Shown here: positions 11,206 to 21,802 of the stretch, in pieces
Numbering within the stretch: the stretch's first letter is position 1
How the letters are laid out: every line of letters starts with the position of its first letter
Assembly: GCA_963575745.1 (NCBI GenBank)
Contig: CAUYUJ010001427.1
Span: 27,501 to 79,402, forward strand
Direction: 5' to 3'
DNA from: Prorocentrum cordatum
Lineage: Eukaryota; Sar; Dinophyceae; Prorocentrales; Prorocentraceae
DNA: 51,902 nucleotides
The notes under the pieces: model-generated
Told to the model about the DNA's origin: nothing
Seen by the model: only the letters and a program-made list of their open reading frames with translations
The model's database searches: none
Position numbers and translations under genes: made by a program

Positions 11206-11480
11206 ATGCTGAGGGCGATGATGACGACGAAGACGACGACGATGATGGCGATGACGATGACGATGGTGATGATGACGACGACGAGGATGATGACGATGAT
11301 GACGATGATGACGATGATGATGGTGATGCGGGTGGCGATAGTGACGAGGATGACGACTGCGATGGTGAGGACGGTGATGACGATGGTGTTGCAAATGGTG
11401 GTGGTGAGGATGATGGTGTTGATGACGATGTCGATGGCGATGACGATGAAGATGATGGAAGTGAGGATGGCGATGGTGAC
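11206..11480 (+). repeat. imperfect GAT/GAC triplet tract
   Basis: GATGAC and GATGAT triplets with interruptions; it reads as poly-Asp or poly-Met/Thr depending on frame. It ends just before the second GC hairpin. Confidence 0.9.
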
Positions 11481-11497
11481 GATTCCAGGGATTCTAG

Positions 11498-11538
11498 CTA
11501 GAACCTGAGCGCACGCGACGCGCGCGCGATGGTTCTAG
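11498..11538. repeat. GC hairpin, copy 2
   Basis: The 8-bp perfect arms ctagaacc and ggttctag enclose a GCGCACGCGAcGCGCGCGCG core. It closely matches the hairpin at 10846 and abuts the start of the 77-bp satellite. Confidence 0.85.
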
Positions 11539-11544
11539 TATGTG

Positions 11545-13795
11545 TGCGTTTGGGACCTGCGGTGGAGCTCCCTATGGGGCCACGAAGCGGTGTGCTAGGC
11601 GCAGGAACTGCATGCGAGTTCCGCCACTGGGACCTTCGGTGGAGCTCCCCATGGGGCCACGAACACTGTTCTTTCTGGGCGGGGGAAACACATGCGAGTG
11701 CCGTCACTGGGACCTTCGGTGGAGCTCCCTTATGGTCGCCTATGGGGCCACGAAGCGCTGTACTGGGTGGGGGAACCGCATGCGGGCTGCGCCACTGGGG
11801 CCTTCGGTGGAGCTCTCTGGGGCCACGAAACGCTGTATAGGGTGGGGGAACCGCATGCGGACTGCGCCGCTGGGAACTTCGGTGGAGCTCCACATGGGGT
11901 TACGACAAACGCATGTGGAATGCGCCACTGGGATCTTCGGTGGAGCTCCCTCTGGGGCCACGAAGCGCCGTAACGGGCGTGGGAACCGCATGCGGACTGC
12001 GCCACTGGGACTTTCGGTGGAGCTCCCTCTAGGGCCACGACGCGCTGTACTGGGTGGGGGACACGCATGCGGGCTGCGCCGCTGGGACCTTCGGTGAGGC
12101 TCCCTCGGGGGCCACGGAGCGCTGTACGGGATGGGAGAAACGCATGTGGATTGTGCCACTGGGGCCTTCGGTGGAGCTCCCTCTAGGGCCACGAAGCGCT
12201 CTACTGGGTGGGGGAACCGCATGCGGCCTGCGCCACTGTGACTTTTGGTGGAGCTCCCTTTTGGGCCACGAAACGCTGCCGCATGCGGACTGCGCCACTG
12301 GGACCTTCGGTGGAGCTCACCATGGGGCCACGACGCGCTGTACTGGATAGGGGAAACGCATGTGGATTGCGCCACTGGGACCTTCGGTGGAGCTCCCTCT
12401 GGGGCCATGAAGCGCTGTACCGGGCGGGGGAACCGCATGCGGACTGCGCCACTAGGACTTTTGGTGGAGCTAGCTCCCTCTGGGGCCACGAAACGCTGTA
12501 CTGGGTAGGGGAACCGCATGCGGACTGACCCACTGGGACCTTCGGTGGAGCTCCCTCTGGGGCCACGAAGCACTGCACTGGGCGGGGGAACCGCATGCGG
12601 ACTGCGCCATTGGGACCTTCGTTAGAGCTCCCCATGGGGCCACGAAATCTTGTACTGGGCGGGGGAACCGTGCGGGCTGCGCCACTGGGACCTTCGGTAG
12701 AGCTCCCCCTGCGGCCACGAAACGCTGTATTTGGTGGTGGGGGCTCATGCGAACTGCGCCACTGGAACCTTCGGTGGAGCTCCCTCTGGGGCCACGATGC
12801 GTTGCACTAGGTGGGGGAACAGCATGCGGACTGCGCCACTGGGACTTTCGGTGGAGCTCCCTCTAGGGCCACGTGTGCTGCACTGGGGGGGGGCACCGCA
12901 TGCGGACTGCGCCACTGGGACCTTCGGTGGAGCTCCCCATGGGGTCACGACATTTTATACTGGGCGGGGGAACCGCATGCGGGCTGCGCCACTGGGACCT
13001 TCGGTGAAGCTCCCTCTGCGGCCACGAAACGGTGTACTGGGTGGGGGAGCCGCATGCGAACTGTGCCACGGGGACTTTCGGTGGAGCTCCCTATGAGGCC
13101 AAGAAGCGTCGTACTGGGCGGGGGAACTGCATGCGGACTGCGCCACTGGGACCTTCGGTGGAGCTTCCTGTGAGGCCACGAAACGCTTTACTGGGGGGGA
13201 GGGAACCGCATGCGGACTGCGCCACTTGGACCTTCGGTGGAGCTCCTTCTGGGGTCACGAAACGCTGTGCTGGGAGGGGGAACCGCATGCGGACTGCGCC
13301 ACTGTGACTTTTGGTGGAGCTCCTTCTGGTTCCACGAAACGCTGTATTGGGTGGGGGAACCGCATGCGGACTGCGCCGCACGAAGCGCTGTACTGGGTGG
13401 GGGAACCGCATGCGGGCTGCGAAACTGGGGCCTTCGGTGGAGCTCCCTGGGGCCACGAAGCGGTGTGCTGGGTGGGGGAAGCGCATGCGGTCTGCGCCGT
13501 TGGAACCTTCGGTGGAGCTCTGGGGCCACGAAGCGGTGTGCTGGGCGGGGGAACCGCATGCGGACTGCGCCATTGGGACCTTTGTTGGAGCTCCCTCTGG
13601 GGCCACGAAGCGGTGTACTGGGTAGGGGGACCGCATGCGGACTGACCCACTGGGGCCTTCGGTGGAGCTCCCTCTGGGGAAGCGCTGCACTGGGCGGTGG
13701 AACCGCATGCGGACTGCGCCATTGGGACCTTCGTTGGAGCTCCCTCTGGGGCCACGAAACGGTGTACTTGGCGGGGGAGCCGCATGCGAACTGCG
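11545..13795 (+). repeat. 77-bp satellite, about 29 copies
   Basis: The unit runs ccgcatgcggactgcgccac, tgggaccttcggtggagctc, cctctggggccacgaagcgc, tgtactgggtggggga. Units are diverged by point changes and small indels; some lack part of the middle (13675-13685, 13375-13385) and one carries an extra agct (12470). Conserved points are gcatgc and ggagctcc, both palindromic. The many 60-280 codon ORFs across it on both strands are repeat artefacts. Confidence 0.95.
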
Positions 13796-14017
13796 GAGGA
13801 GGGAGGAGGGAGGCGGGGGAGGAGGAGGGCGAACGGGAAGGACGGAGGAGAGACGCATGGCGCTGTCTCTTCAAAACGAGGGCCCAACACCGCAGGATGC
13901 TTGGGAAAGTATCCCAGTGCGACCCTACCTAGAAGTTGGAGCATTTAGGAACGCATCATCTACATCTACACCGACAGCTACATGTACATCTACACCTGCA
14001 TCTACATCTACGAATTC
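13796..14017. other. short unique stretch between two arrays
   Basis: A GGA-rich start, then unique sequence and a few acatctacacc repeats. No gene recognised. Confidence 0.5.
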
Positions 14018-14563
14018 AGCTATACTATGCTGCGCTATGCTATGCTATGCTATGCGATGCTGCGCTATGCTATGCTATGCTAGGCTAAGCTATGAGATGC
14101 TAGGCTGCGCTATGATATGCTATGACATGATATGCTGAGCTATGCTATGCTATGCAATGCTATGCTATGCTGTGCTGTGCTATGCTATGCTATGCTATGC
14201 TGCGCTGTGCTATGCTAAGCAATGCTATGCAATACTATGCTATGCTGCGCTATGCTATGCTATGCTATGCTGAGCTATGCTATGCTATGCTATGCTATGC
14301 TATACTATGCTATGCTGCGCTATGCTATGCTATGCTATGCTGTGCTAATGCTGCGCTGCGCTATGCTGAACTGCGCTAAGCTAAGCTAAGGTAAGCTATG
14401 CTAAGCTAAGCTAAGCTAAACAAAGCTAAGCTAAACTAGGCTAGGCTAGGCTAAGCTAAGCTAAGCTAAGCTAGGGCAGGCAAAGCAAAGCAAGGCAAAA
14501 CCAAGCTAAGCTAAGATGAGATAAGCTAAGCTAAGCTAAGCTAAGCTAAGCTAAGCTAAGCTG
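14018..14563 (+). repeat. GCTAT then GCTAA pentanucleotide array
   Basis: 14018-14380 is mainly tatgc repeats with GCTGC variants. After about 14380 the unit changes to taagc and stays so to 14563, with a decayed patch at 14470-14520. Confidence 0.95.
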
Positions 14564-14960
14564 GGTGAACCCAGGGGGCGCAACTGGGGGAACCGCGGGG
14601 GGGATCCTGGGGGAACCGCCCGGGGCGAGTTCCACTGCCTGGCCCTTTCAGAGAACAGGGCAAGAACCCTCTAGGCAGAGCCCAGGTGGGGAATAGACAT
14701 GAAATAGCAAACCATTTCCCCGCTCCTGCCGCGCCCCTCTTCGTCCCGTCTTCTCCTCGCCCCCCTTCGCCTCCCTGCCGCCGCCGGCAGAGGCCGCCCG
14801 CGGCTCCCCCCCGGCACGAGCTCCCACCGGCCCGGTGACCCCGGCGAAGAGTGCAGGTGGCACGCGACCAGCGCCCGCCCGCTTCGCGGACCCGCGGCGG
14901 ACCCGCGGCGTCGAAAGGAGGCGCGTCGGCGGGGCAGGTGGAGAGGGAAGGGGCAAGCCC
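14564..14960. other. GC-rich stretch without recognised gene
   Basis: Contains gggggaaccg repeats at 14590-14625 and GC-rich sequence with ORFs on both strands. Nothing matches a known family. Confidence 0.45.
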
Positions 14961-15186
14961 GGAGGAGGAGGAGGAGGAGGAGGAGGAGGAGGAGGAGGAG
15001 GAGGAGGAGGAGGAGGAGGAGGAGGGGGAGGGAGAGAGGAGGAGGAGGAGAAAGGGGGAGGGGAGGAGGAGGAGGAGGAGGAGGAGGAGGAGGAGGAGGA
15101 GGAGGAGGAGGAGGAGGAGGAGGAGGAGGAGGAGGAGGAGGAGGAGGAGGAGGAGGAGGAGGAGGAGGAGGAGGAGGAGGAGGAGG
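14961..15186 (+). repeat. GGA trinucleotide tract
   Basis: About 225 bp of GGA with a short GGGAGAGAGG interruption. Confidence 0.97.
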
Positions 15187-15421
15187 CCTTCGTGGGGGGC
15201 CCTCGTCGCCGCGGCCTGGGCGCAGCTCGGAAGCCTGTTGCGTTTGGGCCGCGGGAGGGGTCAAGGGACTGATTTTTTGAGCTGCCATTGTCTCAACTCG
15301 CCCACCCATCCCTTCCAATTGTGCTGAATCCGTGCGTCTACGTCAGCTGCGGTGTCACAGAGGACCCTCATTTATAACACGACCGCATGGTGTGGCGTGC
15401 AGTCTGGAAGGGGTGCTTTAT
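15187..15421. other. no gene recognised
   Basis: Unique sequence between the GGA and GAT tracts. No exon could be supported. Confidence 0.4.
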
Positions 15422-16415
<994 letters not shown>

Positions 16416-16799
16416 GATCGGAGGAGCAGCAGCAGCAGGAGGGGCAGGAAGAGCAGGAAGAGCAGGAAGAGGGAGCGGGGAGACCAGGGCATGGCGGAGG
16501 AGGGAGCAGGAGGTGGACGGCAGCGGCGAGGAACGACTTGGATCCACAAGTGTGGCCCGCGCCGGGGCGGCAGGGTCATGCTGCTGGCGGGAACAGAGCG
16601 TCGATCCTGTGATGTGCCCAGCGCTGCAGCGGGTGCACCATCTCGAGTGACCACCAGAGCCACTCCGAAGCTCCACGGCGACTCAGCAGTGAGGCCGAGG
16701 CTGCAGCGGGCACCCAGGGCTCGAAGGGGAAGGGAGCTGGGTGGTATCGAGGGGCGAGGGTAGAGGAGGATCAGGAAGCTGGCGGAAGAGGATGAGGAC

Positions 16800-16800
<1 letters not shown>
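16416..16800. other. no gene recognised
   Basis: GC-rich, Arg/Ala/Gly-biased in all frames, beginning with GCAGCAGCAGGAGG repeats. Confidence 0.4.

Positions 16801-16871
<71 letters not shown>
16801..16871. repeat. AT dinucleotide tract
   Basis: (TA)n of about 70 bp with a single ctt interruption near its centre. Confidence 0.97.
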
Positions 16872-16875
<4 letters not shown>

Positions 16876-16895
16876 CAGGAGATCAGACGAGTTAG

Positions 16896-17189
16896 GCGGC
16901 GTTCTTTCTCCTGGCTCCATTTCGATTTACCCATGCTGAACCTGTGGAGGGTTTTACTAACTTCCCACTTACTGAGGTTCTGTGTCTCCTTCTGATTTGC
17001 CACCTTACGGATCCTGGTGTCCGTTCGCTCTTCCTGGGCAAGAATCCGACTAACGATTTACGTCCTGATGTCTTGGTCTGCGTCCGTGCCTTCCTGGTCT
17101 CATGCCGGTCTGCCCCGTCAAGGACCGTGGAAACTGGCCCGCAAACGGCAAGCTGGAAAAACCAGTTGGGGCATGTGCGAGGACCATGA
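16896..17189 (+). CDS. hypothetical ORF or exon, unknown
   Basis: This frame is open from just after a TAG at 16893 to the stop at 17187-17189, without an ATG at its start. It reads RFTHAEPVEGFTNFPLTEV, then CLLLICHLTDPGVRSLFLG, with normal composition unlike the surrounding repeats. The opposite strand is also open over the same interval, so coding strand and reality are uncertain. I do not recognise a family. Confidence 0.2.
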   Translation, partial: AAFFLLAPFRFTHAEPVEGFTNFPLTEVLCLLLICHLTDPGVRSLFLGKNPTNDLRPDVLVCVRAFLVSCRSAPSRTVETGPQTASWKNQLGHVRGP

Positions 17190-17389
17190 GAAGGACGATA
17201 AGGGCAATTATGGTGAGATGGGTGAGGGGAGGTGAGGGAGGAGGGGGAGGGCGAGCGGGATGAGGGTGAAGAGGATTCGATCAGGTGGGAGACGAGGATG
17301 ATGAGGTCCACGAGAGGGAGGATGACTCGAACAAGGGAGGGCGGAGGGCGTATGAGGGAGAAGGATGATCAGCATTGTCAAGGTGAAGG

Positions 17390-17542
17390 GGACGAGGAGG
17401 AGGATGAGGAGGAGGAGGATGAGGAAATTCGCAGAGTCGGTGAGTTCCGACAGATCAGACTCGAGCAGGCTTTGGCGGGGGCATCGGCGGCTCCGCCAGA
17501 GGAAGCCGCGGCGGCCTTGGTGGACGCCAGCCGGTGTGCAAG
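17390..17542 (+). CDS. possible exon, unknown protein
   Basis: An acidic run (DEEEDEEEEDEE) passes into IRRVGEFRQIRLEQALAGAS and an Ala/Glu-rich helix-like stretch ending VDASR. A CGCAG acceptor-like site lies at 17431-17435 and GT follows at 17536 (cagccg/gtgtgc). The layout, GAG tract before and CCT tract after, resembles that of the better-supported exon at 42971. No family recognised; it may be chance. Confidence 0.2.
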
Positions 17543-17572
17543 GCAAAACCCCAAGAGCGGCCCCGAGGCAGA

Positions 17573-17785
17573 TTTGGACGCCCGAAATGGGCACGGAAAG
17601 AATGGGCACCATGCTCAACAACAAATGTTGTCCCAGACCAACAGCGGCCGTTGTTGGGCAGGCGGCCTTCTGTCTCAAATGGGCACAGGCCGCGGCGACA
17701 CCGACAGCGAGTCCTGTTCAGAATGAACAGGAACTGTTGTTGGGCATTGTACCCATTCTTTCCGTACCCATTTCGGGCGTCCAAA
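17573..17785 (+). mobile_element. MITE with TTTGGACG ends, copy 1
   Basis: About 213 bp. The ends are inverted repeats: TTTGGACGCCCGAAATGGG at the left and its near-perfect complement ending CGTCCAAA at the right. The interior is also self-complementary (caacaacaaatgttg; gttcagaatgaac). A perfect 5-bp target duplication GCAGA flanks it (17568-17572 and 17786-17790). No ORF. An inverted copy lies at 48838-49049. Confidence 0.9.
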
Positions 17786-17924
17786 GCAGAGACAGCCACC
17801 AGACCGGTCGGGACTCTGCTGTGCGTGCCCTCTGCCGACCCTGGCCCTTCCAGGCTTCGGCGCGGCACGCGGACCATTTTTCCCCATAAACGGAGCGTCC
17901 GCGCCCCAGGCCTTTCCCAGCCTC

Positions 17925-18052
17925 CTCCTCCTCCTCCTCCTCCTCTCTCTCTCCTCCTCCTCCCCTCCTCCCCTCCTCCTCCTCCTCCTCCTCCTCCTCC
18001 TCCTCCTCCTCCTCCTCCTCCTCCTCCTCCTCCTCCTCCTCCTCCTCCTCTA
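17925..18052 (+). repeat. CCT trinucleotide tract
   Basis: Pure CCT after a CTCTCTCCTCCTCC lead-in. Confidence 0.97.
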
Positions 18053-18689
18053 TCCCGCTCGCAGGGCGTAGCGTGTCGCTGGGGCCGCCGCCGCGACACG
18101 CTCCACAGAAATTCCCGACCGTCTCCGAGTCTCCGACCTCTGCTGGTGACGGCGGGCACGCGCGCCGACGGCAGGCCCGTCGTCACTTGCCCTCTCGACC
18201 AGGTGTGCTGGGTTCATGTCGTCGCCAGTTCGTTGCACTCGCTCGCACTCGTAGCCTGTCTGTCTGCCATTCGTCCCCTCAGTTTCCTCCCTCTGCTCCA
18301 GACGATCACATGCTGCAAAGGGACATGAGTTCCCGACCGCACACCCGTGGCCGCAGGTATCTCCATCGCTCGGCCCCCTCCCCAGACATGCGACGTCTTG
18401 ATTTTTTTCAGGACGGCGTCCTTGGAAGTCCAGAACCGTTTCCCAGTCCCAGTTTTTCATTCAGAGTCGTTTTTGACGGTCCCGGGGCCCGGCGAGGGCC
18501 CCACGGAACCGGAATGAACGCAAAACGTGTCGTCCGGATTTTTTACGACGGGATCATGTCTGGGTCCTCCTCTCAGCCCCAGCCCCGACCTTCCTCTCCG
18601 CAGCCCCGCTCGAGGGCGAGCCGGTCCATAGGCCCAGCCGCGGCCGACGCGGCCGCGCGCGCGCGGGGGGGGGGTGCTCTCCCCGATTA
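18053..18689. other. no gene recognised
   Basis: GC-rich sequence with a 205-codon + strand ORF (18073-18690) biased to Arg/Ser/Pro and no recognisable domain. Contains a small GC inverted repeat near 18480-18505. Confidence 0.4.
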
Positions 18690-18883
18690 GGGGAAGAAAA
18701 AGTGGCATCAGCATAAAAACTCGGAGGTCCGCGCGGATTTCTCGGATCGGCGCTGGGGCCCCCCGGCGGCGCCTCCGGCGCCGCCCCTGGCGCGCTCCGC
18801 GCGCCAGGGATGGGGGGTCCAGCGCGATCCGAGAAATCCGCGCGCACCTCCGAGTTTTTATGTTATGCCACTTTTTGTTACCC
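18690..18883. mobile_element. GC-rich foldback MITE, copy 1
   Basis: About 195 bp that can fold end to end. The shared inner arm is actcggaggtccgcgcggat followed by ttctcggat, with its complement at the right (atccgagaaatccgcgcgca, then cctccgagt). The centre is a GGCGCC-rich palindrome. Outer arms are gggaagaaaaagtggcat and atgccactttttgttaccc. No ORF. Confidence 0.88.
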
Positions 18884-19057
18884 TGCCGATGGCGCGCGGG
18901 GCGCTGGCCCTGTGGCGGAGGTGGCCCTCCCTGCCTGCCCCCCCGCGGGCGCCCGCGGGCGCGCTGCGGGGCCTCGCGGACGCGCCCGCTCCCGAGCAGG
19001 GCGAGCGGGCGCTGGTGCAAGGCAAGGGCTCCGGCAAGGGCTCCCGCAGCACCACAA

Positions 19058-19253
19058 GGGGAACGAAGAATGACATAAGCATAAAAACTCGGAGGTCCGC
19101 GCGGATTTCTCGGATCCGCGCAGGACCCCCCTGGCGCGCGCCTCCGGCGCCGCCCCTGGCGCGCGGAGCGCGCCAGGGAGGGCGGTCCAGCGCCGATCCG
19201 AGAAATCCGCGCGGGCCTCCGAGTATTTAGGTGCATGTCATTCTTCGTTCCCC
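19058..19253. mobile_element. GC-rich foldback MITE, copy 2
   Basis: Outer arms ggggaacgaagaatgacat and atgtcattcttcgttcccc are perfect complements; the inner arms match copy 1. The element ends only 5 bp before the proposed start codon of the next gene, and its right arm contains an in-frame ATG (19235) that would lengthen that protein by eight residues. Confidence 0.9.
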
Positions 19254-19258
19254 TAACC

Positions 19259-20140
19259 ATGGAACTGGATCCGGATCGGGATCCGGCCATGGAGCTGACG
19301 GCGCAGATCCGGCGACACTTCGACGAGCTGCGCGACCGCTCCCACAGTTCGATGAAGGAGCAGATGCGCAATAGCTCGAACAAGGAGAGGGACAAGTTCA
19401 GCATGGAGTGGCGGAGAAATTCCGCCGCCAAGGTGCCTTACCGCTTCAGGTTCAAGGACCCGCCGCCCAAAGACTCTTCTAATGACTCGCAGGCGCCGCG
19501 GCCGAGCCAGGACCTGCCGTACGCCGATTACTCGGGCTTGCGGTTCCCAACGCTGGAGACGGCAGAGAATTATGATTACCACAAATATAGGGGGCTGGAC
19601 AGACTGGTGGACCACGCTTTCCCGATCAAGGTGCCAGGCCACCGGAGGCTGGACCCGTACCTCCGCGAGTATATCCACTTCTTGCACAGCCTGGACCCGG
19701 TGCGGTTCACGATAGAGCGCATCGCAGAGAGGTATCGGCTGCGAGAGAAGACGGTGCGCAAGGTGTGCCAGGAATGGGGGGTTAACCGGTACCTCACGAG
19801 GAGCGGCCTCACCTCGGTGCGAGAGAGGCAGCAGACGCGCGAGGGGAAGGTCCTGGCCGCCAAGGAAGCGCAGTATGCAAAGTGGGTGGGCTGGGACCAG
19901 CTGGGAGACGAGGACGATGTCGAGAGCGACGACGAGAAGCTCGGGGAGCATAAGGGCTGGCGCTCGACCAACGACTGGGTGCGGAGGCAGAACGTCGAGG
20001 TGGAGTCCATGAGCGCCTTCCCAATGATGGCAAAGCGCGATCCCATGCCCAAGCGCGTCGACGTGGACCTGGTGGTGGACAGCAAGCAGCATGTCAAGGT
20101 CATCAACTGGATCGACCCTTCGGACAAGGTAGCCTTCTGA
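19259..20140 (+). CDS. conserved-looking 293-aa protein with HTH-like segment, function unknown
   Basis: An uninterrupted ORF of normal composition. I prefer the ATG at 19259 (accATGG context) over the ATG at 19235, which lies in a MITE arm. The N-terminus is hydrophilic (MELDPDRDPAMELTAQIRRH). A central basic/aromatic region (LPYADYSGLRFP, DYHKYRGLDRLVDHAFPIKV) is followed by a helical block DPVRFTIERIAERYRLREKT with VRKVCQEWGV, spaced like a helix-turn-helix (about residues 145-180). An acidic segment (EDDVESDDEK) precedes a tail ending INWIDPSDKVAF. The shape recalls mitochondrial translation-regulator or mitoribosomal proteins with a similar HTH, but I cannot confirm this. No targeting peptide is visible, so an upstream exon may be missing. 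Lack of introns would fit a retrogene. Confidence 0.6.
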   Translation: MELDPDRDPAMELTAQIRRHFDELRDRSHSSMKEQMRNSSNKERDKFSMEWRRNSAAKVPYRFRFKDPPPKDSSNDSQAPRPSQDLPYADYSGLRFPTLETAENYDYHKYRGLDRLVDHAFPIKVPGHRRLDPYLREYIHFLHSLDPVRFTIERIAERYRLREKTVRKVCQEWGVNRYLTRSGLTSVRERQQTREGKVLAAKEAQYAKWVGWDQLGDEDDVESDDEKLGEHKGWRSTNDWVRRQNVEVESMSAFPMMAKRDPMPKRVDVDLVVDSKQHVKVINWIDPSDKVAF

Positions 20141-20214
20141 GTACAGGGCCCCGCGGGACGTGGGCACGCCCTGCGCCGCCCTCCTCTCTTGCTCCCCTTC
20201 CTGCTCCTTCCACT

Positions 20215-20283
20215 CCTCCCTCTCCTCCTCCTCCTCCTCCTCCTCCTCCTCCTCCTCCTCCTCCTCCTCCTCCTCCTCCTCTT
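20215..20283 (+). repeat. TCC trinucleotide tract
   Basis: About 70 bp of CTCCTC just downstream of the stop codon of the 19259 gene. Confidence 0.96.
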
Positions 20284-20290
20284 CATGTTC

Positions 20291-20312
20291 CCCGTCGCAG
20301 TTTTGGTTCAGG
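20291..20312 (+). other. degenerate spliced-leader-like sequence
   Basis: CCCGTCGCAG followed by TTTTGGTTCAGG matches the dinoflagellate spliced leader at about 16 of 22 positions by eye. Like the much better match at 31033, it follows a TCC tract and ends CAGG rather than CAAG. It could be a decayed leader relic or chance. Confidence 0.3.
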
Positions 20313-20539
20313 CCCCGCCCCGCAGTGAGGGCACAGCGTGCTGTTTTTTGCCCCCGACCACCCACGTTTTCCTGAGCACCTGTTGCTAGTCAGAGGAGTC
20401 CTGCGTCGCGGATTCCCTGAGAGCTCGCGTGCTGGCAGTTTTGGCGCGCTGCCCGCTCGCCACCGCAGAGGACCCCTCGCAACGCCATGGCCTCCACCAA
20501 CGCCCTGGTCGGCATCCTCGCGAAACAACCTTAACTGCA

Positions 20540-20755
20540 GCTTTCAAAAAGCAACTGCACAAACATACGCTTTCGGAGCACCGCACGGATCTCTTGGACC
20601 GGCGCTTGGACCCCCGGGGCGGCGCCTCCGGTGCCCGCCCCTGGCGAAGCGTCGCGCGCTGTGGGGGAGGCCCCGCGCGGATCCAAGGAATTCGCGCGGA
20701 GCTCCGAGAGTTTGCGATTCTGCATTCTTCGGTTGTGCTTTCAAGCACCACCGAA
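20540..20755. mobile_element. GC-rich foldback MITE, diverged copy
   Basis: The arms ctttcggagcaccgcacgga and gcgcggagctccgagag, with a GGCGCC-rich centre, correspond to the family at 18690. The outer arm contains gcaactgcacaaacat, shared in part with the copy at 21360. Confidence 0.75.
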
Positions 20756-20788
20756 TCGTGAGCGCTTGTGTATAGGCGCAGAGGATCC

Positions 20789-20956
20789 GGGTGTGGACAG
20801 AACCCCCAACAGTGACACGTCGATTAGTGAAGTGTCCGTTTTCGGTTCTCGAGAGGGCGCCGTGGCCGTTATTTTCCAGGCTTGCGCCCGCCAGGTTTGG
20901 GCCTCAGGTCGTTTTCACTAAACCACGTTTTACTAAAGGGGGGTCTGTCCATCCCC
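20789..20956 (+). mobile_element. MITE with GGACAGA ends, copy 1
   Basis: 168 bp. The left end gggtgtggacagaaccccc is the complement of the right end ggggggtctgtccatcccc, with few mismatches. The interior (gtgacacgtcgattagtga, gttttcactaaaccacg) is nearly identical to the copy at 43438-43605. No ORF. Confidence 0.88.
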
Positions 20957-21149
20957 GAAGGATGCCCTGGATGAGGGTCAATGAGCAGTTCCATGTGCCC
21001 CTTGATCCCTACTCTGAGGGTCAGCCGTGGGGCGTCTACTGCATGCACCGCAGGCGTTGATTCATCTCTTTGACTCGTTTGCGTTTTGTACCACTTTGAC
21101 TTGGGCGCATGGTGCCGTGCACGCTTCACGCTTTTTGTGGCATGTTTCA

Positions 21150-21195
21150 GCTCGGTCCAGGAGGAGGAGGAGGCGGAGGAGGAGGAGGAGGAGGT
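21150..21195 (+). repeat. short GGA tract
   Basis: GGA repeats within otherwise unique sequence. Confidence 0.85.
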
Positions 21196-21359
21196 CAGAA
21201 GTGGCCGTCGAAGGCGCGCAAATGGAGGCGCAGGGAGAGGAGAACACCCCTTCCAAGAAGGCAGTGGCGCCTTTTTTCTGAAGGAGGCCGCCCTGGTGGA
21301 GACCACATGTCCCACGCCACTGAGAGGCGGGCTGCCTTCTTGGAGGTGGCCCCCCTCTC

Positions 21360-21530
21360 GAAGAAGAGGCAGCTGCACAAAGATAAACTTTCGGAGCTCC
21401 GCGTGGATTTCTCGGATCGGCGCTGGGCCCCCCCCGACTGCGCCTGCGGCGCCGCCCCTGGCGCGCTCCGCGCGATTCAAGATATCCGCGAGGACCTTCG
21501 AAAGCTTATGTTTATACCGCTCTGTGCTCT
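21360..21530. mobile_element. GC-rich foldback MITE, diverged copy
   Basis: The arms actttcggagctccgcgtgg and the decayed complement gatatccgcgaggaccttcg flank a GGCGCCGCC centre. The right arm is more decayed than the left. Confidence 0.72.
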
Positions 21531-21559
21531 TGACATGTTATTCTGTTTGCAGCCACCAC

Positions 21560-21802
21560 CTGTGCAACTTCTGAGCCCAAGGGCGCGAATATGCAGCAGA
21601 TCATGGCCCAGCTCGGTAGCTTCGTGAGCACTGGGCACAAAACGGCGCTGGGCATATTGCGTGTGGCCTGTGCAGCCAGGCTTCCACTGCCTTCGCGTCG
21701 TGCACCGCGGCGAAGACGCAGCCGTACCCGGCCCAGGATGCCACCGAGGAGCAGCGAGCAGCGTGGTCGCAAGCGACTGGCGGGACTCGGATCAGCACGC
21801 CC
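21560..21802 (+). CDS. possible exon cut by the assembly gap, unknown
   Basis: Ordinary-looking coding frames precede the gap: one reads KGANMQQIMAQLGSFVSTGH from 21580, and another reads GHIACGLCSQASTAFASCTA to the gap. A cctgtttgcag-like acceptor lies just upstream (about 21543-21552). The change of frame means either an indel or that only one piece is real. No family recognised. Confidence 0.22.

Noticed and set aside
11540-13930. ORFs of 60-277 codons across the 77-bp satellite, and the idea of a CRISPR array
   Set aside because: Units are directly adjacent and diverged along their whole length, with no conserved repeat/unique spacer pattern. A 77-bp head-to-tail satellite in a eukaryote explains it.
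18073-18690. 205-codon + strand protein
   Set aside because: Starts within low-complexity flanks and ends in the GC run before a MITE; no motif and a biased composition.
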